Below the pieces are notes generated by a model, which searched no databases, had not been told where the DNA came from, and saw nothing but the letters and a program-made list of their open reading frames with translations. 64,000 nt of DNA. Origin: Acanthopleuribacter pedis. GTDB lineage: Bacteria; Acidobacteriota; Holophagae; Acanthopleuribacterales; Acanthopleuribacteraceae. The stretch spans positions 1-64,000 of the forward strand of contig NZ_JAFREP010000027.1 of the NCBI RefSeq assembly GCF_017377855.1. Direction: 5' to 3'. Made by a program: the position numbers and the translations under genes. The first letter of the stretch is position 1. Every line of letters begins with the position of its first letter. This document shows, piece after piece, positions 38,458 through 47,833 of this stretch.

Positions 38458-38553
38458 GGTTTCATCTCCCAAATGAGCGAGGTTTGGCGAGCCCGTCTCG
38501 CCGGGACACGGGGACAGTCTCGTATCCCGGAATAAACGGATGGAAGTTGCCGA

Positions 38554-39738
38554 TTAGAATAACATTGAAATGCCGACGCAAATCAGCGGGATCACGAAAA
38601 AAACAAAGACAATGTAGCCAATTGCCAACGCCTTGCGTTCAGCGGCAAGATCAGCCAGTTTTTGGGCGCCGACCAGCGGGATGTTGCGCAAAAACGGGAC
38701 CGAGTAGATCAAGAAAACCGCGAAGGTGTTGTACAACATGTGAACCAGGGCGATCTCCATGGCGAAAACCGCGTTACCACCCGAAATGGCCGTGGCCGCG
38801 AGCAACGCGGTAATGGTGGTGCCGATATTGGCGCCCAGGGTAAAGGGGTAAATTTCTTTCAAGCCAAAGACACCGCTACCGGCAAGGGGAACGGCCAAAC
38901 TGGTGGTGGTTGAGGAACTTTGTACCAGCACGGTGACCACGGTCCCCGAAAAAACCCCGGCAACCGGACCGCGACCAATGGCGGCGTGAAGCATGGCTTT
39001 GGCACGTCCAACCATGACCTGCTTCAGTAACTTGCCCATGTAGTAAATCGAGAAAAAGATCAGCAAAATCCCGATCAGGATCATCAAGATCCCGCCGAAA
39101 GGCTCGGGAATCCCGGACAAAATATCTCTGATGCTACTGGATACCGGCTTGGTGGCGGCCTTCAAGAGGTTAAACGAACCGGTATCAAGGTTGGCGGAGC
39201 CAGTCATGATTTCGGAAAGCCACAGGGCGATTTTCTCCAATAACCCGGTCGCCATCTCCAAGGGAAGGAAAATCACCACGGCCATTAAGTTAAAAAAATC
39301 GTGGACGGTAGCGGCAGAAAAGGCGCGGCGAAACTCGGATTTCTCACCAATGTGACCCAAGCTCACCAAGGTGTTGGTGACGGTGGTGCCGATGTTGGCG
39401 CCCATGATCATGGGGATGGCGGTGGAAACGGGCAAACCTCCCGCAACCAGGCCAACGATCACGGAGGTCACGGTGCTGGACGACTGCACCAACGCGGTTC
39501 CCAAGGAACCCATTAACAGACCCATAAAAGGATTGGTTGCAAAGGCAAACAAACGTTCGGCGCCCTCCGCACCGCCGGAAGCCCATTTAAAACCGGAACC
39601 GATGGTTCCGACGGCCACGAGTAAAAGATAAATAAGTGCGACGATGGCCAACCATTTAGCGGGCCCGGCCGCGCCGGCCTGGGCGCCCTCGGTGTCGCGA
39701 GGGCCTTGAGAGGAAGTGGAGGCATGTGATTGATTCAC
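38554..39738 (-). CDS. Na/Pi cotransporter family membrane protein
   Basis: The 394-residue integral membrane protein belongs to the Na+/phosphate symporter (NptA/PNaS, SLC34-like) family. The two inverted repeats each carry the signature QSSS: TALVQSSSTVTSVIVGLVAG and TVLVQSSSTTTSLAVPLAG, followed by GANIGTTVTNT and GANIGTTITALL. About 8-9 hydrophobic segments are visible. The YjbB-type C-terminal PhoU domain is absent. The GTG at 39738 follows GGGAG by 7 bases; a longer frame to 39891 has no site. Probable role: sodium-coupled phosphate transport across the cytoplasmic membrane. Confidence 0.9.
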   Translation of the reverse strand: MNQSHASTSSQGPRDTEGAQAGAAGPAKWLAIVALIYLLLVAVGTIGSGFKWASGGAEGAERLFAFATNPFMGLLMGSLGTALVQSSSTVTSVIVGLVAGGLPVSTAIPMIMGANIGTTVTNTLVSLGHIGEKSEFRRAFSAATVHDFFNLMAVVIFLPLEMATGLLEKIALWLSEIMTGSANLDTGSFNLLKAATKPVSSSIRDILSGIPEPFGGILMILIGILLIFFSIYYMGKLLKQVMVGRAKAMLHAAIGRGPVAGVFSGTVVTVLVQSSSTTTSLAVPLAGSGVFGLKEIYPFTLGANIGTTITALLAATAISGGNAVFAMEIALVHMLYNTFAVFLIYSVPFLRNIPLVGAQKLADLAAERKALAIGYIVFVFFVIPLICVGISMLF

Positions 39739-40441
39739 GGGGATGCTCCCGAACAAAGATTCCAGCCGTGTGAAGCGGCAAGTAAAAGGGTAAACCGAAT
39801 GAAGCCAAGAAAGAAGGTGTGTTTTGATGGCTTTTTTGTGAGTTTTTTGCGAGAAATTCACATAATCACAACACAAGTTCAGCAAACCCAAACACCCCGT
39901 CTGGATGGAACGCCCAACGTCGCCAAATAAACCTCATGATCGCGGCGAAACGCGGGAAACAAAAAGCGTGGTTGTTCCATCGTGTTGCCCGTCGCATCAA
40001 GCGCGCGGCGACAGGCCCACGCAACTTGCCGAAGAAAGCGCCAAATTGGGCGACGAGACGCACGAAACCAACAACCTACAACAGCTTGCAAAAAGTCACC
40101 ACACACCGGGGGGGGGGTGGAGCCGCTTTTCTCAAGTGAGGTCACAGCGAATCGCCTAGCAAAATCAGCCGCACACGCCGCGCTCCGCGAGCGAGGAAAC
40201 AAAAACGAAAACAAGCACACTTAACAAGACGGCCCCGACGCCGAACAACCTATCATGAGGCGGGGGTAGCACAATTGCGGCAAAACGGAAGACGGGCTCA
40301 CCGCAAATCAAAGGAACCAAATCTTACCAAATTCTCTAAAAAAGTTTCCCAAATAATTCTAGGGAAACGCCATCCACGACGATTTCGATGCGGTTTCCCC
40401 GCGTTACCACCCAGGGTCCCCCCGGTTTCCGCGAGAGTTGA
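39739..40441. other. Intergenic region, no gene seen
   Basis: About 700 bases with a poly-G run near 40112 (gggggggtgg). Plus-strand frames overlap each other in several phases and have no ribosome sites. Promoters for the symporter are expected near 39800. Confidence 0.5.
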
Positions 40442-40470
40442 GCCTAACGCAAGCCGCGCTTGCGTTAGGC
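40442..40470. terminator. Perfect hairpin behind the EAL-HDOD gene
   Basis: GCCTAACGCAAGC (40442-40454) pairs perfectly with 40458-40470 across a CGC loop. It is just beyond the stop of the minus-strand gene, but no T-run follows on that strand, so it may stabilise the mRNA end instead of terminating transcription. Confidence 0.5.
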
Positions 40471-40474
40471 GGTC

Positions 40475-41701
40475 TTAATTGGCAGACGCGCCAACACCGG
40501 CATCTTGGACCCACTGCAGGGCTTCGAGATAAAGCGACGGAAGGGGCGCGGGATCCAACCCGGCTTTTTCGGACCAGCTTTCCACGGCCGGCCAATCACC
40601 CGCCTCGTACGCGGTGACCACTTCTAAAACGTTGCGATGATTACCTTTGCCACGGTGAAGCAGGGCTTTTTTGATGTCCTTTACCAAAGGGATCTCCAAA
40701 AGAACTTCCATTAAAGGGCGGTCCAATAGGGCATCGATCACGGTGAATAGGCCCATCAGAAAAAATTCCGAACGCCGCTGTTCCAACCCTAATTTGACGG
40801 AGATGAGTTCACATAAGCGCGCACGCAAGGCGGCGGTTTGCATCAACTCGAAGGGTTTGTCCTCGGCCATGGTGGAAAGCGAAAGCAAGGTCGCCCATTT
40901 CTTGACTTCCACCGCGCCGATCAAAACCAAAGCGTGGCGGATCGACTGAATTTGATTGCGCAGAGCAAAAAAGGCGGAGTTGATGTAGCGCAGCAGTTTG
41001 TAGCTCAGGGCAAGATCTTGTGAGATCAGCTTTTCGAGGGTAGCGAAATCGATTTCCGGTTTGTGGATTTCTTTGAGCAACTGCAAGTAGATCAGGCGGT
41101 TGCCAACGAGATTGCGGCGACTGAGAATGGTCGGTCGACAGAAAAAGTAACCTTGAAAATAGTGAAACCCCATATCGAGGGCTTCGCGAAAATCGGCCTC
41201 GGTTTCAAGCTTCTCGGCCAAAAGCAACTTTTTGCGGGGCAGCAGTTGTTCCACCAAGCGCCGGCAGGCATCGCGGCTCATGGCGCGCCAATCGATTTTA
41301 ATGATCGTGGCCAGGTCAACCAAAGGCGAAAGGGCCTCACGGTAGACAAAATCATCGAGGGCCAGGGTGAAACCTTTGTCCTTGAGGCGGGCACAAGCGG
41401 CGATGACCGCGTCATCGGGTTCGACATGTTCGAGAATTTCAAGCACCACATCGTGGCGCGGCAGCAGGCCCGCGTGGCGGCGGACCAACATGTCACGGGT
41501 GACGTTGACGAAGGCTTTTTTGCCACCGGCGATTTTATCGATGCCGAACAGGAAGGTACTGTCGGCGATCACGCGCGCGGCGGCCTCGTTCACATCGTGA
41601 TGACCAAAAAAATTAGCAAGCCCGTCGCGGAACAACAATTCATAACCGAAGACATCGCGGTCACGCTTAAAAATCGGTTGGCGAGCGATAAAGACGTCCA
41701 T
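40475..41701 (-). CDS. EAL-HDOD signalling protein
   Basis: The 408-residue protein starts with MDVFIARQPIF, typical of the YuxH/CdgJ group: an N-terminal EAL-like domain (about 1-200) and a C-terminal HDOD domain (about 200-395, SQDLALSYKLLRYINSAFF). The EAL signature is altered (EILEHVEP in place of E-A-L); LDDF is retained and KIDW replaces the K-x-D motif, so c-di-GMP hydrolysis is unlikely. Such proteins act as scaffold or effector proteins in motility and surface behaviour. The ATG at 41701 follows GGAG at 9 bases. The gene is monocistronic. Confidence 0.9.
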   Translation of the reverse strand: MDVFIARQPIFKRDRDVFGYELLFRDGLANFFGHHDVNEAAARVIADSTFLFGIDKIAGGKKAFVNVTRDMLVRRHAGLLPRHDVVLEILEHVEPDDAVIAACARLKDKGFTLALDDFVYREALSPLVDLATIIKIDWRAMSRDACRRLVEQLLPRKKLLLAEKLETEADFREALDMGFHYFQGYFFCRPTILSRRNLVGNRLIYLQLLKEIHKPEIDFATLEKLISQDLALSYKLLRYINSAFFALRNQIQSIRHALVLIGAVEVKKWATLLSLSTMAEDKPFELMQTAALRARLCELISVKLGLEQRRSEFFLMGLFTVIDALLDRPLMEVLLEIPLVKDIKKALLHRGKGNHRNVLEVVTAYEAGDWPAVESWSEKAGLDPAPLPSLYLEALQWVQDAGVGASAN

Positions 41702-41992
41702 AAAAAACGGCTCCGGGAGGCCCGACGCGGCGGGCGGAATTTGCCGAACAGACGGGGAACCCAAAAAACGCGGCGCGCCTCAGGCAAGGGCAGCTCGCGT
41801 GTTGCGCTTTTCTCGCGGCAACCGCGAGGAATGTGCGCCAGGCCCCGCGAGGGTTTTTTGGGGTCGGGAGCGCCGACACGAAAAGTACAAGGTATTTTGG
41901 TTAAATCCCTGACGTAAAACGGCTTGCCAAAAGCAAATCGTGGTTACACAGGGTCGGTAACTCCAATTCAAAGGCCGTTATAGCACAGAGAT

Positions 41993-42029
41993 TTAGCGAC
42001 CATCACCGTGACTTTTCGCGTTTCTTAGG
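41993..42029. repeat. Dispersed palindrome, partial copy
   Basis: ttagcgaccatcaccgtgacttttcgcgtttcttaggt retains the right half of the 40-bp palindrome (compare 14351-14370); the left arm is lost. It is in the gap between divergent genes. Confidence 0.5.
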
Positions 42030-42190
42030 TCAATTCGCTTAGGTTAGTATGCTTTTCCTGTTTCCGAAAGGGGCCGGCTCACGACCATGCGATTTTCATT
42101 GGATCGGGCTTGACGAATGCGAGACCCAAAAACACTTCACGCTTCGGCACGGGCCGACTATAGTGGTAAGGATCGCGGGAGGAAGGGTTT

Positions 42191-42931
42191 ATGAGTCAAA
42201 CGACGCAGTTGTTACAGGCATTGAAACAAACGATTCGCGCCCGAGGTTTAACCTACCGCGACGTTGCCGGTCGGGTCGGCATTAGCGAATCCAGCTTGAA
42301 GCGCTGGTTCTCGGATCAATCGGTGACCCTTAAGCGCTTAGAAGACATTTGTAATGTCCTAGAAATCAACATCCTCGAGTTGGCCAAACTCACCGACATG
42401 TACAAGGCCGAAAAAGTGGGCAAGCTCAGCCTGGAACAAGAGGAACAATTGGCGGCCGACCCGCAGTTGCTTTCCTATTTTTATTTGCTCATTAATTCCT
42501 ACGACCCGGTTTCGATCCGACGCGAATTCGAGGTCGATGATTTGTCGGAACTGCGGTTCCTGACCCAGCTTGACCGCATGGGCCTGATTGAACTCCATCC
42601 CGGCAACCGCGTGCGTTTGCGCTGTTCCCGCATTATTGAATGGCGCGAGGGCGGTCCGGTGCGCCGCGCCTATGAAACCATGGTCAAACAAGAATTTTTG
42701 CAGGATGATTTCAGCCGCGCCAACGCGACCCTGCACTTCCGCACCGGCGAGCTGTCGGATACTTCGCTCCAATTGTTGGACCGCCATGTGGCGAAGCTGG
42801 TGCAGGCTTTTAATGATTTGACGGAAGGCGACCTGAAGGAACCAAGCGACAACAAACGCGGCGTCGGTCTAATGATCGGGTTTCGACCCTGGGTCTTCTC
42901 GCTGTTCACAAAGCGCAAGCAGGATGGTTAG
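42191..42931 (+). CDS. XRE-type transcriptional regulator with unknown C-terminal domain
   Basis: The 246-residue protein has an N-terminal XRE helix-turn-helix (about 8-65: GLTYRDVAGRVGISESSLKR with recognition helix SESSLKRWF) and a C-terminal domain of about 180 residues containing RRAYETMVKQEFL and a LTQLDRMGLIEL winged-like segment. The layout resembles the TetR-like/DUF-linked XRE regulators of Proteobacteria, but no effector domain is recognised. SD GGGAGGAAGG precedes the ATG at 42191. The gene is convergent with the thioredoxin gene. Confidence 0.85.
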   Translation: MSQTTQLLQALKQTIRARGLTYRDVAGRVGISESSLKRWFSDQSVTLKRLEDICNVLEINILELAKLTDMYKAEKVGKLSLEQEEQLAADPQLLSYFYLLINSYDPVSIRREFEVDDLSELRFLTQLDRMGLIELHPGNRVRLRCSRIIEWREGGPVRRAYETMVKQEFLQDDFSRANATLHFRTGELSDTSLQLLDRHVAKLVQAFNDLTEGDLKEPSDNKRGVGLMIGFRPWVFSLFTKRKQDG

Positions 42932-43049
42932 GGGAACGAACGCATCCCCCTCGCATCACGGAACCCTGTCGCTGCCGAGCCGACGCCCGTTTCAGCGCCC
43001 TCGTTGCTCGAAACGCAACATCGGGGCGGCACCACACCGCCCCAAACCT

Positions 43050-43910
43050 TTAACCAAAAACGGCCATCTCGAAACGGCGCTGGTACGCCTTAACCACATC
43101 ATGGTCGCGGCCCAGCCATTCAAAAAGGCCGATAAACGCCAAACGCGCCCCGTCCTCGTCGTAGCTCTTGTCGCGGTACAGCACCTCGAGAAAGGCATCC
43201 AAGGCCTGCTCAAATTCGCCGGCGCGCGTGGCCTGCAAAGCCTCCCGGTAGTAACCGGCTAACTTGGAATTGGCGTGTTCCGGCAGTTTGTCGTCCTCAT
43301 TCATCAACACCCGCGCCAAACCGATAAACTTCTGCGCCACATCGTATTGCTCGGCATCCTCTGAGATCCGCGCCAAATAAGCTTTGACCTTTTCGGGATC
43401 AACAAACACGGCACAACGGGCATAAAAAACGCGGTTTTCGTCGCTGTCGTCTTCAAGGACCACTTGCTCCGCCGCCGCGGCGGCTTCGGCAAATTTACCC
43501 GCAACCAAAAAGCCGGTGGCCTGTTGGCGCGGATCACCCGGATCGACCGGCGGTTCTTCCGCCGCCGCATCTTCAAGCGGTAGGGCGGCATCGCCTAAGC
43601 GTTCGGCAAACCACTGACGCAACTCGGTTTCGCTTTTGACACCTTGGAACATATCAACCAATTGCCCGCCAAACACCAAAACGCAGAAAGGAATGCCCTG
43701 GACCTGGAATTGACCGGCAATGTGGGGATGCTCGTCGACATTAATTTTCACGAGCTTCCAAGCACCCTTGGCCTCGTCGGCCATCTTCTCAAGCGTGGGT
43801 GAAAGCTGGGTGCAGGGACCGCACCAAGGGGCCCAAAAATCAATGAGGACCGGGGTCTGGATACTCGCTTCCACAACATCTGTTTGGAAATCTTGTAATT
43901 CGTACGTCAT
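43050..43910 (-). CDS. cnoX: Thioredoxin-TPR protein, CnoX/YbbN-like
   Basis: The 286-residue protein has a thioredoxin fold (1-110) with an intact WCGPC active site at about 30, followed by a tetratricopeptide-like helical region and a C-terminal domain (EQALDAFLEVLYRD... ARLAFIGLFEWLG). E. coli CnoX (YbbN) is a chaperedoxin that protects proteins from chlorine stress and hands them to GroEL; it has SxxC instead, whereas this homologue has a full CGPC, so it may retain oxidoreductase activity. The ATG at 43910 follows GGAG by 8 bases; a frame extension to 44000 is rejected. Confidence 0.88.
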   Translation of the reverse strand: MTYELQDFQTDVVEASIQTPVLIDFWAPWCGPCTQLSPTLEKMADEAKGAWKLVKINVDEHPHIAGQFQVQGIPFCVLVFGGQLVDMFQGVKSETELRQWFAERLGDAALPLEDAAAEEPPVDPGDPRQQATGFLVAGKFAEAAAAAEQVVLEDDSDENRVFYARCAVFVDPEKVKAYLARISEDAEQYDVAQKFIGLARVLMNEDDKLPEHANSKLAGYYREALQATRAGEFEQALDAFLEVLYRDKSYDEDGARLAFIGLFEWLGRDHDVVKAYQRRFEMAVFG

Positions 43911-44021
43911 GACGTTCACTCCGCGTGTGGCATCGCTGCCGGTTGGTGGCATCCCAAGACGGTGGGCCGCCTGCCGACCCCCTATCATCTCGGAGTGCAA
44001 GCGAACCTGGCAAGAAAAAAC

Positions 44022-47000
44022 TCACCCGTCCGGTGTTTCGAAAAGCATCGCGATCATACGCGATAATTCTTCTTTTCCGAAGGGTTTTTGAATAAAGCCG
44101 TCGGCGGCGCCGACACCGTCCCCCTCGGCGGACTGGTCCACGCTGAAACCCGAGGTCATCACCACCGGCACCCTGGGATTAAGGGCACGCAGGCGCACCA
44201 AGGTTTCGCTCCCGTTCAAACGCGGCATCACCATGTCCAAAAGCACCCAGTCCAATTGCGCGTGGTGCGCCTCAAACACGGTGACCGCCTCCAAGCCGTC
44301 GACGGCGGTAAACACCTCGTAACCCATGCGCTGCAACAAATTAGCCGCCATGGAACGCAATACTTCCTCGTCCTCGACCACCAACACGCGCCCACTGAAT
44401 CGGCCGGCGCAGGTGTCGGCGGTTTCCTCTTCCACCGCGGCGCCCCCGTCCTGAAGCGGCAACCACAAATGGAACGTCGTTCCCCGCCCCAGCTCCGAAT
44501 GGACTCGCGTCAACCCGTTGTGGGATTTGATGGTTCCGAATACCGCCGCCAATCCCAAACCGGTCCCGTGGCCTGGTTCCTTGGTGGTGAAAAAAGGTTC
44601 GAAGATGTGGTCCAAGGTCTCCGGCGACATACCCGAACCATCGTCACATACCGAAATCTTAAGGTAACGGCCGGGCGGAAGGCCGTGCTTGGTACAAAAG
44701 GTCACATCCGGCTCATCTTCTTGGGTCTCGAAAATCAACTTTCCGCCGCCGGGCATAGCATCGCGGGCGTTGACGCCCAGGTTGATCAAGGCGCTCTCCA
44801 ACTGGCTGGGATCCCCCAAAACCCCGTGGTGAACCGCGGCCAGGTTCAGCTTGATTTCGATGCGCCGGTCAATGGTGCGGCGTAAAATGGAGACGACTTC
44901 ACCCAAAAGCGCGTGCAGGTCGACCGAAACCGATTTGCGTTTGCCCTTGCGTGAAAAAGAGAGTAGCTGGTAAACCAAGTCGGCGGCGCGCCGGCAGGTT
45001 TGCCCGATTACCCGCGCATAATTTTGCAATTCGGGCCGGTCTTCCAAATCTTCGACCAGCATTTCGCTGTAGCCGAGGATGCCGTTAAGCAAGTTATTGA
45101 AATCGTGGGCGATGCCACCCGCCAGCAACCCAATCGACTCTAGCTTGCGCACCTGATTGAGTTCGTTCTCCAGTTCGCGTTCGGCCCCCACATCGCGAAA
45201 CACAATCACCGTTCCCCACAGGTTACCTCGATTGCCGCGAATCAAACTGCCCGTTTCCTGAATCAAGTGTTTTTCGCCGTCCTGCGCGCTGAGCACCACA
45301 TCGCGATGGGGGAGCACCGCGTGTTCGTCGCGCAGCAACAAGCCGGCCGGGTCGGGCAGAGCCGTTTGTTCCTCTGGTTCATAGGTTTGGTAAACCACAC
45401 CGACCGGTTGTCCGACCGCGTCGTCCACCGCCCAACCGGTGAGCGCGGCGGCTACCGGATTAATGCGAACGATGCGACCTTGGATATCGGAGGCAATGAC
45501 CCCGTCGCCGATGGAAAGCAAGGTGGAGGACAGCCGCTCCTCACTTTCTTCCAAGGCACTGAAACTGCGTTTCACCATGTCAATATCAAGCGCGACCCCT
45601 TCAACAAAACCGTCTTCGGCAAAATACCGCGCCGAGACCTTGATCCAAAAAGCCGGTTTGTTGTTGGGTTTAATGAGGATTTCGTGGTCGGCCACCGAAC
45701 CCTGTTCCTTCAAACGGCGTTTGACGGCGCCCAGATCTTGTTTGGATTCGAAATGGTGCTTGAGATGGATGGGTCCCTGAAATTCGCCGTGATAACCAAG
45801 CATGGTGCGGCAGTAGGCGTTGGCCAAAAGGATGGTGTCGTCCGAGGTGCGGATGCGAAAAATACCCACCATGGCTTGTTCGTACAAATTTTTGTACTTG
45901 GCGCGGCTCTCGCGCAGGCGTTCCAGCAACAACAGGTGGCCGAGCGCGTCAGTCACTCGCAAACCGATGTCGCGCAGAAGCCGTTTATCGGATTCGCTCC
46001 AGGCGCGAGCATGGCTGCACTGGTGAATGCCGAGCACCCAGGGATCGCCGTCAATCGGGCGCAGGGCGTACATCAGTTCCGAGCGCACTTGAAACCGTTC
46101 TTGGATTTCACTGGGATAACCGCCCTCAAACACGCTTTGCAACGGCCAGTCCTGGGCCAGCAACTCACGAAAACGCTGCCGCGTTTGTTGCGAGGCTTCA
46201 AAGGACAAACCCGCGGCGAAGGCACCGGGAAAGCGAGGTCGTGTTTGTTCCGCACGCACGGTGTAGCGTTCCGCCTCGGGATTACAGGGGTACAGCAACC
46301 AAACGCGGTCGCAGTCGAACACATCCAACATGGCCGATTTGACGGCGTCGAGCATGTCCCCCACGACTTGTTTGCCGCGCAACAATTGGTTAATGCGTTC
46401 CAACTTTTCGAAGTACGCGAGTTGTTCGCCGTACTCCCGATCCATGGGGAGGTTGAGATCAGCCTCAAGCGGGCGCCCGTAAACCAATACATAATTGCAA
46501 CCGTCCGTGGGGCCTAACGGTCGCAGGGTCATGTTCATGCGGCGGAAGAGGGTCACCTCGGCAAGGTCGACGATCTCACCATCCAGCGCGGCGGCACAGG
46601 CAGGTTCCAGTTGGTGTTCCCGGCGTTCGGCCCGCCCGCCCCAGGACGGATCCCAAAGCGGTTTACCGAGCACGTGGGCCAAATCCGACTCGGTCAGGGC
46701 CAGCGCGGCTTGATTGGCAAAAACCACCTTGGCGGCGGCGTCGAGCACCCAGAGCGCGGCGGTTTGCCGTGCAAAGATTTCAAACCACAGGTTCTTTTTG
46801 CGGACCATCATGTCAAAGAACCGTTCGAGCCCGTGCTGATGAGGCACTTTGCCGGCCCAGTCGGCCATTTTGAGTACGAGTGGTTCCAGGCGATGGAGGC
46901 GGCCGCGCGTCCAGCCCTCGGGCATAAAGCCGCCCAGCTCAGTCCCCGCGGTTTCCGAGAGAAATGTGCGGAAGGCGGCCTTTGGTTGCGTTTGGAGGGC

Positions 47001-47438
47001 AAAGGCGGGGTCGCCAAGCATCAGGCAGGCCCGCGTGCCGTCGTTGTGAAACACGGAAAAACCCATTACGGCTTGCTTGGGTTGAAGCGCGGGCTCTAGA
47101 AAAGAGAGATCGGGAAGATGGGGGGCGGCATCGCCGAAGACCACCATCCGGCCGCGTTGGGCGCCGTGACGGGGCCACCAGTTTTCCAAAGCGTTGCCCT
47201 CGGAAAAGGGTTGTCCGTGTAAGTGGCCTTGATCCAGCGCCCAAATACGCCAGCCGTACCATAAGCCGCCCTCACAAGAAGGTGCACAGGTCAACAAAAC
47301 CGCGGTTTGGGCGCCAAAGGCGCCCGCAAAGGCATGCAGCATCGCGGCGAGGGCGTGTTCATCATCCGCCTCGTGCCGGTTGGCCGCCTCAGCCGTCATC
47401 CATTGTTCGAGTAGCCAGGTATAACTCTGGATTTGCAA
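44022..47438 (-). CDS. Hybrid sensor kinase with PAS and GAF domains
   Basis: The 1138-residue soluble kinase contains, in order, a GAF-like N-terminal domain (20-180), PAS (about 225-330), GAF (about 350-520), two PAS/PAC domains (about 530-760; YKNLYEQAMVGIFRIRTSDD and SIGDGVIASDIQGRIVRINP), HisKA (LAGGIAHDFNNLLNGILGY, His about 778), HATPase (GTGLGLAAVFGTIKSHNG, about 960) and a C-terminal receiver (VLVVEDEEVLRS, Asp in WVLLDMVMPRLNG about 1065, KPFGKEEL). There is no membrane helix, so cytoplasmic redox or ligand sensing is likely. The start is TTG at 47438 behind GAGGCGAAACCC; an ATG 13 codons on is possible. No output regulator is adjacent. Confidence 0.92.
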   Translation of the reverse strand: MQIQSYTWLLEQWMTAEAANRHEADDEHALAAMLHAFAGAFGAQTAVLLTCAPSCEGGLWYGWRIWALDQGHLHGQPFSEGNALENWWPRHGAQRGRMVVFGDAAPHLPDLSFLEPALQPKQAVMGFSVFHNDGTRACLMLGDPAFALQTQPKAAFRTFLSETAGTELGGFMPEGWTRGRLHRLEPLVLKMADWAGKVPHQHGLERFFDMMVRKKNLWFEIFARQTAALWVLDAAAKVVFANQAALALTESDLAHVLGKPLWDPSWGGRAERREHQLEPACAAALDGEIVDLAEVTLFRRMNMTLRPLGPTDGCNYVLVYGRPLEADLNLPMDREYGEQLAYFEKLERINQLLRGKQVVGDMLDAVKSAMLDVFDCDRVWLLYPCNPEAERYTVRAEQTRPRFPGAFAAGLSFEASQQTRQRFRELLAQDWPLQSVFEGGYPSEIQERFQVRSELMYALRPIDGDPWVLGIHQCSHARAWSESDKRLLRDIGLRVTDALGHLLLLERLRESRAKYKNLYEQAMVGIFRIRTSDDTILLANAYCRTMLGYHGEFQGPIHLKHHFESKQDLGAVKRRLKEQGSVADHEILIKPNNKPAFWIKVSARYFAEDGFVEGVALDIDMVKRSFSALEESEERLSSTLLSIGDGVIASDIQGRIVRINPVAAALTGWAVDDAVGQPVGVVYQTYEPEEQTALPDPAGLLLRDEHAVLPHRDVVLSAQDGEKHLIQETGSLIRGNRGNLWGTVIVFRDVGAERELENELNQVRKLESIGLLAGGIAHDFNNLLNGILGYSEMLVEDLEDRPELQNYARVIGQTCRRAADLVYQLLSFSRKGKRKSVSVDLHALLGEVVSILRRTIDRRIEIKLNLAAVHHGVLGDPSQLESALINLGVNARDAMPGGGKLIFETQEDEPDVTFCTKHGLPPGRYLKISVCDDGSGMSPETLDHIFEPFFTTKEPGHGTGLGLAAVFGTIKSHNGLTRVHSELGRGTTFHLWLPLQDGGAAVEEETADTCAGRFSGRVLVVEDEEVLRSMAANLLQRMGYEVFTAVDGLEAVTVFEAHHAQLDWVLLDMVMPRLNGSETLVRLRALNPRVPVVMTSGFSVDQSAEGDGVGAADGFIQKPFGKEELSRMIAMLFETPDG

Positions 47439-47501
47439 GGGTTTCGCCTCAAGATCGGGGAGATTGACGACCGTGCCCCAACCTGCACCGTCCGGCCCAG
47501 G

Positions 47502-47576
47502 CCGCCGTTTCCGACGTTCGGACCGCCGTTTCCGACGTTCGGACCGCCGTTTCCGACGTTCGGACCGCCGTTTCCG
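47502..47576. repeat. 21-bp tandem repeat, 3.6 units
   Basis: CCGCCGTTTCCGACGTTCGGA starts at 47502, 47523 and 47544, with a partial fourth at 47565. It lies in the intergenic region between the divergent kinase and channel genes. Confidence 0.92.
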
Positions 47577-47833
47577 CGAGGAGCCAGGTGAATCGGAAGG
47601 CAGCCAAAGGCATCAGGCTTGAACCTATAGAAGGGTCGACAGGTTGAAAAAATGATGGGTGGAAAACAGTTTCCTCCATTATCAATGATCTCCAGCAGAA
47701 AAGAAAGCACGGAGGGACGGCACCGGTCCGGCCGCGGTTGCGACGCAGCAAACCCATCGACGCATGTTCAATCGGCCCTGAGACTGCTAACATAGTTTTT
47801 TTTCAAAACCACCTTTATCCCCTTGGAGCAACC

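Noticed and set aside
44022..47438. Operon of the PAS/GAF kinase with the thioredoxin gene
   Set aside because: The two are in the same direction, but a gap of 111 bp and an independent ribosome site leave co-transcription unproven; not claimed.
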